Shown here piece after piece: positions 50,028 to 61,739 of a stretch of 64,000 nucleotides of DNA; position 1 is the first letter of the stretch; each line of letters opens with the position of its first letter. This stretch comes from Neelides folsomi (Eukaryota; Arthropoda; Collembola; Neelipleona; Neelidae). Made by a program: the position numbers and the translations under genes. Location: contig JAQGBZ010000031.1 in assembly GCA_034687125.1 (NCBI GenBank), positions 248,001-312,000 on the forward strand, in the 5' to 3' direction. The notes below the pieces were generated by a model, which saw only the letters and a list, made by a program, of their open reading frames with translations, ran no database searches and was not told where the DNA came from.

Positions 50028-53000
50028 TCATGGATATTTTTTTCTTAATTCTTTGTATTTCTTGAGTGAATCTGTTGAACCTGCAGGTAGTTTTTCATAT
50101 TGACCGTGTTGATATTGATCATAGAGGGATTTTTTGTAATAGCTGCTTGGACCCGCCGGATTCTAATGAAAAGAAAACTATCATTTAATATCAAATTATT
50201 TTGGTTTTTTACAAGCGACATTTAAATCAAGAGGATTTAAAATGAATAAAATTACACTAGGATTTGTATAGAGATAGTCGAGAGATCTTGGAGTTTCTTC
50301 TCGCAAGGCCAAAGGTCGAATTGGATCGTTTCGGTAAAGCTGAGAATATTCCTCAGCTCCTTTCCCATAATCCCAGCTCGCTTTATGACTAGAAGGTTGA
50401 GTAAAGTGAGAGAAATGAGAACTCTCAGACGACGGTTGACGTCTTTCATATCTTTCCGCCATTGGAATTGCAACTGGCAGACTTTCTTTGGCGCTTCTTC
50501 CCTCGTTCCTCATTGGCCAATATTGAGAAGGCGGGAAAAGATGTCTGGATGACTCACGCTCGCGAGATTTATCAGACAAAGGTTTAAACGGAACTTGTCT
50601 ATAAGGAAATTCCTCCGGATTTTCGTATTTCGGTTCGGTGTTTAAATAACGGTTTTTATATTTGACCTCAGGGTCATTTTGTGGCCAATATGAGGGTTTT
50701 TCACTAGACTTGTAATTGACTAAATCATGCTCTTGCGGTTCGGGTTTTTCCCTTCTCGAAGAAGGGAACGGTGAAGATTTGGGCCGCGTGTTTCTGAGGC
50801 TCTTTGTTAAAGTTGTCAAATAAGGATTAAAGGAAGGATTGTAAGAAGAAGAAAGGAGGGACGAAGAATAAGACGAAGATGAAGGGCGGGAAAGATCACG
50901 ACGAGGTGACAAAGAATTTGACTCGCTCGATTTAGACGAAATGGATGGATTTTGACTCATTTTAGTAGGAGAAGAATTCCTCAATAATCGATGAATGTCC
51001 GTAATGTCATTTTCGATCTTTTTCATTTCAACATCAACGTTCCATCCCGAACAAGACTCAATTTCTGCATCCAATTTCTCATCTGTCTTGTTCCAATCCG
51101 TTTCTTTCCCAACTGACTCAATTTCATCTAAGTAGGGGCCGATGATTTTACATCCTTCGCTCATCGCTTGTAATTTCTTGATTTTCTCTCCGATTCGACC
51201 CATTTGGACAAACTCTTTTGCAAAGTAATTCTCGTACTTTGTCCGGCTCGACATTGAAAAATCGACAGCAGTTCGTCGGAGGCGGAAAACTTTACTTAGG
51301 GAGTCTTCGGGTTCTTCTAATGAATAAAAGTCTCTTTGACTTTCCTCATCCAATCCGTCGTACAATTCAGAGGAAACACAGCGCTTTTTCTTAATATCCA
51401 TCAAAAGGTCTTCTTCAATGTAACAAGCTCTACACCTTGGGACTTCAATAAAACCATTCTCAACGATCTTCGTTCTCGGAATTATTTTCGGCGGTTCGAC
51501 CAAGAGAGATTCATAAGATGAACTTGAAGTCGTGGTTTCGGAGAAAAACAAAGCTTCTTCAGGAGACGTGATTTCCCTCTCGAGATCCACTCGAAAATTT
51601 TCGCTATGGCGAATCCCACGGTATTTTTTAGTCGGCGGGAGCAGGGCGGGTTCAAAGGCCTCGTCTGAGTCGGTTGACTCAAATCGATGATTTTCCACTT
51701 TTTTCACCGAGGAGAATTTAAATGAATTTTCCTCCATGTCACATTTGGATGGGAGGACGAAAGTGGGGATTTGGTCATTTATCATTGGTGAGTTATCGCT
51801 CGAGTCGGAAATGTGAGTTTGGGACTGGTGGAAAGGAGTGGTCGTAATTGGTTGAATGGTTTTATGAATCTTTTCGTTGATTCGGGCTTCCGGATCCACG
51901 TACTTTGACAAAGGATATCGAATCGGGAATTTGTACTTGAGGTGATGAACATTCGGGGTCGAGGGCGGGGAATTAAATTCCTCTTCCGTTTCCGATGAGA
52001 AAGAAGGTGTGGGAAGGAGTGGATTCTTTTGGATTTCCTCTTGCTGCCAAGTGAGACATTTTATAGAGGGAGACAAAGGAATAAAAACCGTGTCGTTTTC
52101 ATCTTTTGAGTCCATTGGATCGTTTCGGTTCTTTACAGGCGAGGACGGGGCAGAGGCCGGGGCTTCTTTGGCTGTCTGGACCATTGCATTGGACGAGGAC
52201 GTTGTTGTCATTGTTGATGCTGTGGAAGTTAAGACGGACATAGTTGAGGTATTTTCTTCCGAACTGCTCCGCTTGATTTTCCTCCCAAGCCGTGGCGAAT
52301 CATTGAAGCCTTCGATGGCTGTTATTAAACGGTTCCACCCGTGGCGAGGAGTCAAACCACGCAAAATTCCTCCATTCTGAAAATGTGCAAATATTTCATT
52401 TAACAATTTAATTTTAATCAAGATTAATTTACATACTGTGTTTGAAAATTATAAGCGAACTTTTTACTTAATGAAAATGAAAATGAAGGAAATTACTCAG
52501 AGTTTTATTGCTTGCATGCTTCGACTTTAACTTTGGTTTTAAGGCAAAGTTGTTAATTTAATAAAGCTATAAATTCCTGTTACAATTAAATGCATTTTAT
52601 AATCTACATATAGCTCGGTCATATAATATAAAGAGTGATAAACTCAAAAAAGCAATTAGAACATAATACGGTGATAAATGATAAAGATGCGGAAGAGTAA
52701 CGTTGAAATACTTCAATAATTGCGCTTTTGTGCTTGTGCTATTGTGCTAACTCTATTACTTTGTATTGTGCTATTGCGCTATTGTGCTATTGTTAGGAGC
52801 TGTATTTTATTAACAAACCTTATGCTTCTTTTCGCTCTTTTCCTTTTTATCATCCTCCATTAAGAAGCAATTGAGTTAATCAGCTATTCAAACAATTTAA
52901 TTATTTATTAATAATACAACAGTATTATTTTATTTAATTAAAGTTTAGTAAAGTTAAAGCCGATAGATTTAAATATTAAAGAACTAAATATTCTAGTATT

Positions 53001-56000
53001 TAAATAACAGTTAGATAGTATTAAGAATTAATAGTATTATACATAGGTGTTATATTTAGTATTTAGTTTTGTATAGGTGGTTAAATGAATCAAAATTTTG
53101 CGAATTGTTGGTAGTAATTAGATTTTAGGAACAGGTGAATCACGTGGGTGTAATTTGTAGTATATTGGATTAATTGAAGTTCTAACTTTCTCCTTCCGTT
53201 TCATTCATAAGAGAGTTTGAAGGGAATGAAAAGAAGTAACTTTTGTGTGGAAGTGTCGTGCGAATGAAAGTCATTAGAAGGTTGGTAAATGAAGAAAAGA
53301 CAAAATCTTTTATAATTTCTTCATTGCGTGACATTGGGAAGTGAGGAAGAGAAAAGTCGGCTCATCCTTTCTTTATATCTTTTCTAATTCCTCGTCTTAA
53401 ACCATCTTAAACAAACTACGTCTTTTAATGTCCGGACGTGAAAAGGGAAATGCCTTTTTTATTACACCTTAACTTTTACTTATTTAACTTATTGGGCTCC
53501 CAACTTTCATAGCGTGGACATCAAATTAGTTCAGTATTAATCTCATCAAAATTTAATAACTGGGGAAAAGTTATGTTATTTAATCATAGATATGACATTT
53601 GTTCAAAGGTGATTTTGGGTCGATCGGGAGCACATGATGGTTTTTAATCATAGGATTTTAGATTAAAAATCTCACCGTCTGAGCGTCGCGTATGATCTTA
53701 GAAAGTCTCAAAATGTCCTTTCTTATTTCGTAGGTTGACATGAGATCTCCACCAAAGTTCCTCACATTCACTTCCGGTTCGTTCTCAACTTGCCTCGCTC
53801 GCTGGGCAAATCGAAGGCTATTCAAAGTCTGTGCGTGACTCAAACTGGCCGGAGATGCGGCTGGAAAAATCACAAAAACCGAAAATGACCAAAATCATCA
53901 TCATTTCTCCATTAACTCCAAAATAAACCCAATTTAATAAATCCAGCCATACAAATGTTTACAACTTCAGTTCATCATGGTTCATTTTATTGGCTAATTA
54001 ACTTAATTGACTAATAAAATTATATAATTTACTAATGATGATGGCCGTGGTGGCATTTCCGCCCAAGGAGTCCTTAAGTAACCACGTGAGTGCTGAATCG
54101 CGGTAAGGAATATAAGACGCTTTCTCCGCTGTATCAAATCATAAAATGAAAATGATGAAAACATGTCTTGTCTGACATTGTTTGGTTTATGATGGTTTTG
54201 ACAAATGGGGAATATTGTGCGGTTATATTATTTATGTAGAATTTATTTGTTATTGGTGTTGTTCATACCAAGAGAAGAGATTACATTTCCGAGCGACACG
54301 AGAGAACGATTGATGTCCGCCCCTTCGGCTAAGAGATTCCTTGATGCCCTCACATGTGCTTTCTCACTGTCAGGGAAGAAGGAGAAAAGGGCTCATATTT
54401 GAATATGAAAAGAGTGGATTCAGAGTGGTGAGATTTAAAGGGTGGACGGTCACCTTCCGGCGAGGTCAACTAAATGGACAGTGGAGTTCATCCTTCCCTT
54501 TAGCCCATTTGAGTATGAGAGGTGGAGGGTCCAAATGGCATGACTTCGGCTACTTCGCCCGTTCGATCCCGTCACTCCCATCGCTCGCCTCGCTTCTCCT
54601 TCCCACAGTAAATTGAGGAGAGACTCCTCCTCTCGCACCTCCAACCGTCTCAAATCTGAACATAGACATGAATGTCTAATGGCACAGAGAAAGAATACCG
54701 ACCTACTTAGGCCCACAATAGGGGACCCAATCGATCATCCCATTACATACTATCTTAGTACAAAACTCACAATAACTATCACTATGCAGAATAAGTCTAA
54801 TACATTCTTATAAAATAAACCTATTGTAGTAGTACAAATATAACCAAATTTATAACATTATAACTTTATAGCTCAAAAGTTAAACTTTGTCGAATGGTTA
54901 GTACATGTATAATATACGTTGAGCTGATTGTGTGCTCTCAGGAGCCCTTAGAGCTATAATCATTTTATTACTTCTTCACTCTTGACACTGTAATATTTAA
55001 TAATGAACGAATTATTAAATATAGATGGGATGGGTGGGAGGGGAATAATGAGGATATTTCATTGGAGAGCTTGGATTGCTTTCGATCGGTTTACAACCAA
55101 TTGGATCGTAAACTCATTACTTTGCCATTTCCCCTCAATCGCTCTCAAATAACCCGAAATTTTGTGAAGAACTGTTGAGAACTCGAGAGTTGAGGGAAAG
55201 AAGGATATATGTTTATGGATGGGGAAAGGGAAATAATAAGAGATACAGGAATTGTAAAGATGTGTTTTGTGGGGCATAAAGAAGGATACAAAGGAGATTC
55301 TTTAATTGGCCTCCCTTTCTATGAATAATGGGCTCACCTTGGACAATGGGACCGAGCTTGGGATGTTCGCGGAGTTTCAATGTCCTTTCAGACCCGAGCA
55401 AATCCCTCGCTTTCTCTCGGTAAATCTCGAGGAAACTCACTTCCATCAACGGCTCTTCTTTTGATTGTAATTTGCCCCAAAGACCCCGACAGAGCCGAGG
55501 AATCAACCCGGGATCTTCCTGGAAATCCAATTAACATTCATTCTATTTATTTATCTCTTAAATAATTTCCTCATCAGTTTCTTCCTCGGTCAGAGTTAAT
55601 CACCTTTAGACACGACATCCTTTTTACATCTTTTTAAATGATTCATTCAGCTTGTCATGCAACAGATCTTACATTAATTAAACCTTCATACCTAACATGC
55701 TTAATTAAAATGATAAATCTTGGTTAACATCATATGATCATAATGATGTTAACTGTATCATGTTAACTACTTATGAGTAGTACTTAAACTATAGTTAAAA
55801 ATAAATTAATTAGTATCTTATTATATAGTATTTTAAATGTAATTATTATAAGTATAAGTATTGTAAGTAGTATTATGTAAATATTATAGATTAAAAGAGT
55901 AATAACAGTTGAACCATTTTGCATAAATTTCTAAATGATTGAAAAATCGTTAAAACGCTTAACACTTCCATTCGATCATTGAATATTTAAAGAGCCGGGG

Positions 56001-56521
56001 ATATTGGTTATAGAGTTACCTTTGTCCCTAACATTGTGTGTGTTTTCCCTGTTCCACTTTGTCCATAAGCGAGCAAACAGGCGTTGTATCCCTTCATAAT
56101 GGATTTTTCCAAATGAGCCATTTGGTCGTAAACTTGTTCTTGGCTCGCCCCTTCCCACCCGTTTTCTTCAAGCCAAAATGCGTGGTCGAAGGCGAACGGC
56201 CGACATCTCTGACGGCTGTCCAAAGTTGCTCGCTCAGGAACCTTCACACAAAAACCAACAAAGTTACCAACGCTTGAACAATCCCAAGTTAAATAAATAA
56301 AGAGGCGAGTGAGACAATATTTAAATCCGATTCTCACCCGTATGTCTGTAATGACGGCTGAATTATCTTGAATGGAAACGACCACGGGTTGCCGCTCAGC
56401 AATTTCTCTGAAATTTCAAAAAAGGATAATTAAAATGGGCCATTGGGTGGGAAAATTAAGTCTGAGTTTTGAACCTTATCGAGAGAGGTCGAACTCTGAG
56501 AGCCACTTTAATCTTTGCCAT
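50028..56521 (-). CDS. Kinesin motor protein, kinesin-3-like, with long disordered tail
   Basis: Ten exons: 56521-56475, 56407-56338, 56241-56020, 55518-55338, 54655-54454, 54366-54269, 54128-54033, 53860-53676, 52376-50256, 50162-50028; 1118 residues. N-terminal motor: [18 protein letters not shown]-loop GQSGTGKT (about 99-106), switch I SSRSHA, switch [46 protein letters not shown], and motor end [33 protein letters not shown] and DHAFW are kinesin-3 hallmarks. All ATPase motifs are intact, so it should walk on microtubules. The 707-codon exon 9 encodes a Ser/Pro-rich, mostly disordered tail with one charged helical patch; no FHA, PH or PX domain could be seen, unlike most kinesin-3 proteins. 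Cargo unknown. Confidence 0.85.
52728..52797. repeat. GTGCTATT minisatellite in kinesin intron 8
   Basis: About seven degenerate copies of a unit like TTGTGCTA or TTGCGCTA over 70 bp. Confidence 0.7.
52819..52860 (-). CDS. Candidate alternative first (or cassette) exon of the kinesin gene
   Basis: Within intron 8, an ATG at 52860 opens 14 codons ([14 protein letters not shown]) ending in a good donor AAG|GTTTGT, phase 0, which joins in frame to exon 9 at 52376. The product would be the disordered tail alone, without motor. Inclusion as a cassette between exons 8 and 9 is also phase-compatible but the acceptor is weak. It is equally possible that exon 9 belongs to a separate gene starting here. 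Confidence 0.4.
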
Positions 56522-58389
56522 ATTTTGGAGGAGAATAATGAAAAGGTTAATTCCTCATTCATTCCTCCATTGAAGAAATGGAAAGAAGCCAAAGTTTCCT
56601 TTTAAGTCTAATTGAAGATGAAATATTTAATGAAAGGGGCATTTAGAGAGTTACCGCGAGTGAAAAGCCCTTAATTCAATTCACATCTTTGTGAAGTTCT
56701 CATTGAAAAGTGGAGAATTAAATTCCGGAAATATTATTATGTTCGGGAGGAGGATGGGAGTGATAATGCAGTAATTAAATATTTATAAGGATTCTCTTCC
56801 ACGTGAGCTATAGAATCTAAAGGAAGATTTGGGCAAGAAAGTGGAAGAGATTGAAAAATTCTTGTGAAATCTCCTCTGCTCCCAAACTGACTATTCGGAG
56901 TTCTCATCCCTCTCAACGGAGATGCTTATTTTCTCTATGTAGACAGATCAAGACATGGGACATTTGTACCAATGGAGGTCTATCCAGATCACTCCCTATA
57001 TTACAACACATTTACATACCATGCCATATGTCTATCCATTACGTGGGGAATCCGAGTGGAATTTTCCAACTATGCAGATCTAAGATGAAAATAGTAAAAC
57101 ATACAGTTAGATAGAGAGATATTTACTGTGTATTTTGCTCATCTCTATTTCAAGATACATTTTATACATGTGTGTATATCCACTTGGTTTTTCTTAAGAG
57201 TTGGTGGGGTTAATAGGGAAGGATGGGGGAGCGAATATAAATAGAATGGTTGATCTCTCTCCCATGTGGAACATGTGGCTCAATACATTCTTATTTAGAC
57301 ATCTCTCACAAATTACCCTTTAAAAAAACCCACGTCCCTTCAACGTTATTTTAATCTTATATGTAGATGTACCATATATAACTACATACATAGAAATGAG
57401 AAGTATATTGAAGCTAAGTGGTAATATACTTACGACCCTGACGACACTTTCCACATATTGAACTATATTACCACTCAATTTGCATATTATATTGACCCTA
57501 TAAAAATCCTATATTCATATATCTTAAAATATCCACTAATGGTAAATAACTAGCTCATGTTTACAGGTACAGTTATCTTGGGATATATTTGATGTTTATA
57601 AAATTGCGCAGTATATGCGAAATGAGATTTCTTATAACTTTTTTTACATTCAGCAATAAACTTTTTTTAATCATTTGTGTGTGTGTAAGGGAGGACAGTA
57701 ATAATGAAGATCATTTTTAATATAAGGAATGGGGTTATTAAAACCATTCATGTTCTCCGTTCAATTACCACATGTATCATTCCAAACAAGGGTCACATAT
57801 CAGAGAAGGGGAGAGTGTTAATAATTTATAGGAAACAATTTATTCCTCTCCTTTACAAAATCCCTCCCAAGTTGTTGGAGCGGAGTGAGGTGGAAGATAT
57901 GGAAAGTCTTCTTAAGACCAAATCCATGTTTATTAGAGAGAGGAAATAAATAAATTGAATGCATTGCGAAGTTGTTCCTAATTCTTCCTACTGATTTATT
58001 TAATTTCCTCTTTTACAATCAAGTTCCATTAGGGAGAGCTGTAAATTACTTTCTCTTTTACTCTAATACTACAAAATACTGAGCTACAAATGAAACTCCT
58101 GTTTTAATTCATACAATGAGATTGAATGAAAATATTATTTAACTTTTTATTCACAGATTTTCTCAACTATTAAATCCCAATGAGCCAATGAGTCCTTTAA
58201 AATTATTTAATAAACTTTGTGACTTTTCAGATTTATACACTTTATTTATTAAACTTGACTTATTTAACAGACATCAGATATTATTAAAGACATTGTATTA
58301 TAAATATTTATATTGTATTTATGCATGGTATTTTGATGTCATTTTTTTCACTTTTGCACAGTTGAGAAAAGGGCCAATGCTGAAGTTTG
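56522..58389. other. Intergenic between kinesin and first PMP3 gene
   Basis: 1.9 kb. A 12-bp perfect inverted repeat (AGTGGTAATATA at 57417-57428 and its complement at 57464-57475) could form a hairpin. An 81-codon ATG-started frame at 57704-57949 (plus) has no recognisable similarity. No RNA gene seen. Confidence 0.4.
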
Positions 58390-58605
58390 TTAGCAGTGTA
58401 ACTTCCCATGTTTACTCATAACACAGAGAGCCTTAATGAGTCCTAATGGTTCAAAAAACCACCCAATGAGAGCAATGAGAACATCACAGTCACAACTTTT
58501 GGTAATAAGATACACACAGAGTGGAGGAATGAAAATTGCTAAGATAAAAAGGCAACAACAATCACCGCTGTCTCCTCCGTGTTTTCGATGGTGTCCTTTA
58601 CCCAT
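58390..58605 (-). CDS. PMP3/UPF0057 small membrane proteolipid, copy 1
   Basis: Single coding exon, 71 residues, ATG at 58605. Two hydrophobic helices in the classic PMP3 arrangement: LFILAIFIPPLCVYL, a short polar Cys-rich turn (ITKSCDCDV), and LIALIGWFFEPLGLIKALCV, ending SKHG. The IFIPP signature is diagnostic. An acceptor, TTTTCAG, lies just upstream so the exon starts at 58637 and there is a spliced or trans-spliced leader. PMP3 proteins influence plasma-membrane potential and salt tolerance in yeast and plants; animal roles are unclear. The N-terminal Gly/His-rich extension and CCC before helix 1 are unusual (possible acylation). Confidence 0.85.
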   Translation of the reverse strand: MGKGHHRKHGGDSGDCCCLFILAIFIPPLCVYLITKSCDCDVLIALIGWFFEPLGLIKALCVMSKHGKLHC

Positions 58606-58637
58606 TAAACCGTCTTTTTCCACCACCCTTCTCGATA

Positions 58638-60186
58638 CTGAAAATTAAAGTTAAAATGGTAATTTTTAAGTCACTCATTCATTGAATATTTACCTGCTAT
58701 GTAATATTGTTATACATACATAATAATGTTAAGATAGCACAATAATATAGGTATAAGGATTACCTGTACCGTGTGCAATATGTCTTAAAAGTAAAAACCT
58801 TGAAAAGAAATTCTTCAACTTTGAATTGGTTAGTTAACTAACTTTAAGCTTAACACACTATTTAAATCATAAATAATTCATAACTGATCAAATTATACAA
58901 ATGTTTTACTTTTCAAAGTTATGGAGATTAATCACCTATTAGACAAGACCTTTTATAAAATATTATTCTCCTCGTTCTGTGCCATTGTTGAAGATTATAT
59001 TAATATATATAATTATATATATATTACCTATTATTTGTTCATCATTCAACATCAATGAATGATTCTTGAAGAATGAAACTTGGTAATATTACATAACTAT
59101 CGATATGAAAATTTAGATGATCTCCTTTGGTCTAATCTTGATAATCTGAAATTAATTATTTCACGAAATGTTTTCCAATTTAATTGAAGTTAACTGATCC
59201 AATATAATCAGTATGCATTAATATGACATTTTGAAATTGTAGGAAACTAATCGTTGATACATTATCTCTTTATGATATAAAATTCAGACTGAATATTTTC
59301 CCCTGAAACATATTAAAAATCGATTCTTACGGGTCTCTTTAACATGTGTTTATATAGGACTATAAAATATAACGCATCGTTAAAAATGTTTGGCAATTCA
59401 AATATTATAATAAAATTATTAGGTCATAATCATTATACATCCTATTTTAACATATCTAAAATTCAGCTTGTATATATTTTTAGTATTCTATATAATTAGG
59501 CATTAGTGAAATATATTTAAGCAAAAGAGTTAAATAATAGAAGAAAATATAAAATAAAATTAACTCTTGGTAACATTTTAAATATTGAACATTTTGAGTA
59601 TTTTCAAATTGAGAAATCTCTTCAATTTAATTTCATTTAGATTCGTTTAGATTTATATATTATTCGATTTTATTAAACTTCTTTAGATATCTTAAACTTC
59701 TTTAGATATATGAACCAATATTTTAATAAGTATAGACAGTATGTTAATAAGAATTTAATGTAAAAAAGATCGTCTATTTAATTATTATTTAAATGAACAA
59801 AGGTTCTATTTTCTTAGCCAATTAGACATTCAATATCATAACTAAACTTTTTTTAAATAAATCATAATGTAATTTTTTAGAGCTATATTAAAATTCTTTA
59901 ATATTTGATCAATTTAACATAATGTTAATTAAATTGTTATATACTAGGACATAATTCAAAATCAATTGGGAATTATAGCAATGCAAATATTCATTACAAA
60001 TATAAGTTAAAAAGTATATTATATTATATGAATTGAAACAATAGATATTTTTAAAAACTAATTACATAATAAAACTCTCATCGATTTTAAAAATCAATTA
60101 CAATTTAGCAATCTTATCATTTTTGATTATTTTTATAAAAGTTGTACATATTTTTAGTATTGTTAATTTAATTTTATACAAAAGTT
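58638..60186. other. AT-rich gene-free stretch
   Basis: About 1.5 kb of very AT-rich sequence with no exon chain, RNA gene or clear transposon. Contains only short runs such as TATATATAATTATATATATAT near 59005. Confidence 0.5.
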
Positions 60187-60533
60187 TTAAAAAATAATAA
60201 AGTAATCTAGATTATTATCAACACACTTTTTCTCATGGATGTGTTGATTTTCTTTTCTGGTGGAATTCTTGCCACACTTAAAGAACTGGAATTTTTTGTC
60301 TATTGAATGCGATAACATATGGCGTTCCAAGTTGAATTCTCGACTCCAATCACATTCCCAACCTGCGAACCAACTGAACACTTAAAAATTCATTAAATAA
60401 ACTATTATTCATAAAAGTTAATTTTTTTTCTAATTTGATATGTAATTTTGTTAAATATTATTATTCTTATATTGTACCCAATATATTTGTTTGTGTAAAT
60501 AAAAAATTATCATAACTCACCGCATTCTTTACA
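60187..60533 (-). pseudogene. C2H2 zinc-finger gene fragment, probably decayed
   Basis: Two exon-like pieces join in phase: one ending at 60521 (IQKCKECG) and one from 60362 to a stop at 60187 (WECDWSREFNLERHMLSH, then FFKCGKNSTRKENQHIHEKKC). The first gives a finger with Cys-x2-Cys and His-x3-His spacing disturbed by an extra Cys; the second finger has lost its first Cys and has Cys in place of the last His. No start exon was found. It looks like the 3' end of an old zinc-finger gene. Confidence 0.45.
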
Positions 60534-60689
60534 TTTCTGAATTTTTATTCTTTTAGCTTACTTCGCTGGGATTTGGTTCATTGTCGGTTGGAATGGACAT
60601 TTCAAAGACATCGTCAATAAAATTTCCTTTTGTTTGTTAGGATCCTGGCCAACTACTTATGATAAACCACTGTGAAAAAAATGTGTGAA

Positions 60690-60782
60690 TAGTAGATATA
60701 AAGATAGTTTTTATGGTCACATTAGAAGTCATGAAAAAATATGCAAATGTGATTTTGGGAATTATTCGTGCATAAACCAAGG
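60690..60782 (+). pseudogene. Degenerate zinc-finger-like fragment on the plus strand
   Basis: A short frame encodes DSFYGHIRSHEKICKCDFGN, resembling the His half of one C2H2 finger and the start of the next. Stops flank it on both sides. Probably a relic related to the fragment on the opposite strand 300 bp away. Confidence 0.25.
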
Positions 60783-60840
60783 AAATATAAATATGTACTA
60801 ATTTATTAAATAGGGTTAATTGAGAAATTTTTTAAACCTA

Positions 60841-61050
60841 ATTTTCTATTTTGTGTTCATCATGGAGCACCATGTAAAAATTTGAGCACCATGGAGCTAA
60901 AACAGGAGCACCATGGAGCTTCAGAAGCGATTTTTCCCAACATGGAGCTTTTTTGCATGGTGTTTCATGGAGCAAAATAATTCAAAATAGGAAATTTACA
61001 TTAAAAATTACATCGAGCGAATTTTATTTTGATGGTGCTCCATGGAGACT
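60841..61050. repeat. GAGCACCATGGAGC repeat patch with inverted copies
   Basis: Forward units at 60861-60874, 60884-60898, 60906-60920, 60941-60949 and 60957-60974, and an inverted unit near 61031-61047 (GATGGTGCTCCATGGAG). Flanking ATTTTCTATTTTG at 60842-60854 is inverted at about 60984-60998. Non-coding; a small composite repeat or the remnant of a hairpin element. Confidence 0.6.
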
Positions 61051-61499
61051 CAATTTTACAGGATAAGGAAATCTCAGCCAAATTATCAGCAGCGGGAAAC
61101 GGCATTGTGACTCAACAACTTTTGTCAATTTTGCAATTTTAAAATCTTATTTTTACAAATATTGACTTTGATAATTATGATATGACCCCATTAATTAGAA
61201 CTTGCCATTTTATAATAATTGTAATAACATTTAATATTTAAGTACCTTCGGTCTTCGAGCAATGAAATTTTTCAACTTGGAATTTGAGAAAATGAGTTTT
61301 AAATAAAAAAAATTTAAATAAGAAACGAAAACGAGTATTTAAAAAATTCTTATTCTTTATTATCATGCAATGAAAATAAACAGTTATGTATTGTTATAGA
61401 GTTTAATCACTTTTAATTTATTTTTATGAAAATTGGATTTATTTACTTTGAATTTTAGAAATCGTTGATTGATTAATGATTAATATTATTTGATTTTGT

Positions 61500-61703
61500 T
61501 TAGAGCTTATTATTTATGTATTTGAAGATCCCTAGCATTTGTAAGAAAGCAATGACAATGGCCAGTGGAGGGATAAAAGTCAAAAAGATTATCACAAGAC
61601 AAACACAGGAATCACATTCTTTGGTCATGAAGTAGATGCAGACAGGAGGAATGAAAATGGCCAAGAGGACGAGGATAAGCAATTCATTGTCGTCTCTCGC
61701 CAT
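61500..61703 (-). CDS. PMP3/UPF0057 small membrane proteolipid, copy 2
   Basis: Single coding exon, 67 residues, ATG at 61703. MARDDNELLILVLLAIFIPP starts helix 1, then VCIYFMTKECDSCVC and helix 2 LVIIFLTFIPPLAIVIAFLQ. It matches the PMP3 fold better than copy 1. The acceptor CTTTCAG lies just upstream (exon from 61739), as in copy 1, so both genes share a leader-intron structure. The two copies share ILAIFIPP/LLAIFIPP and the CD turn but differ elsewhere, so the duplication is old. Membrane stress role inferred from fungi and plants only. Confidence 0.88.
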   Translation of the reverse strand: MARDDNELLILVLLAIFIPPVCIYFMTKECDSCVCLVIIFLTFIPPLAIVIAFLQMLGIFKYINNKL

Positions 61704-61739
61704 TGAAGCTTTTCTCCTTTCACTTCCTCTCAATTAGTG

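Noticed and set aside
52009-52380. 123-codon plus-strand frame
   Set aside because: Antisense to kinesin exon 9, which has the long open frame and correct splice phases.
57704-57949. 81-codon ATG-started plus-strand frame
   Set aside because: No similarity to any family known to me, no splice sites; could be a real small gene but cannot be supported.
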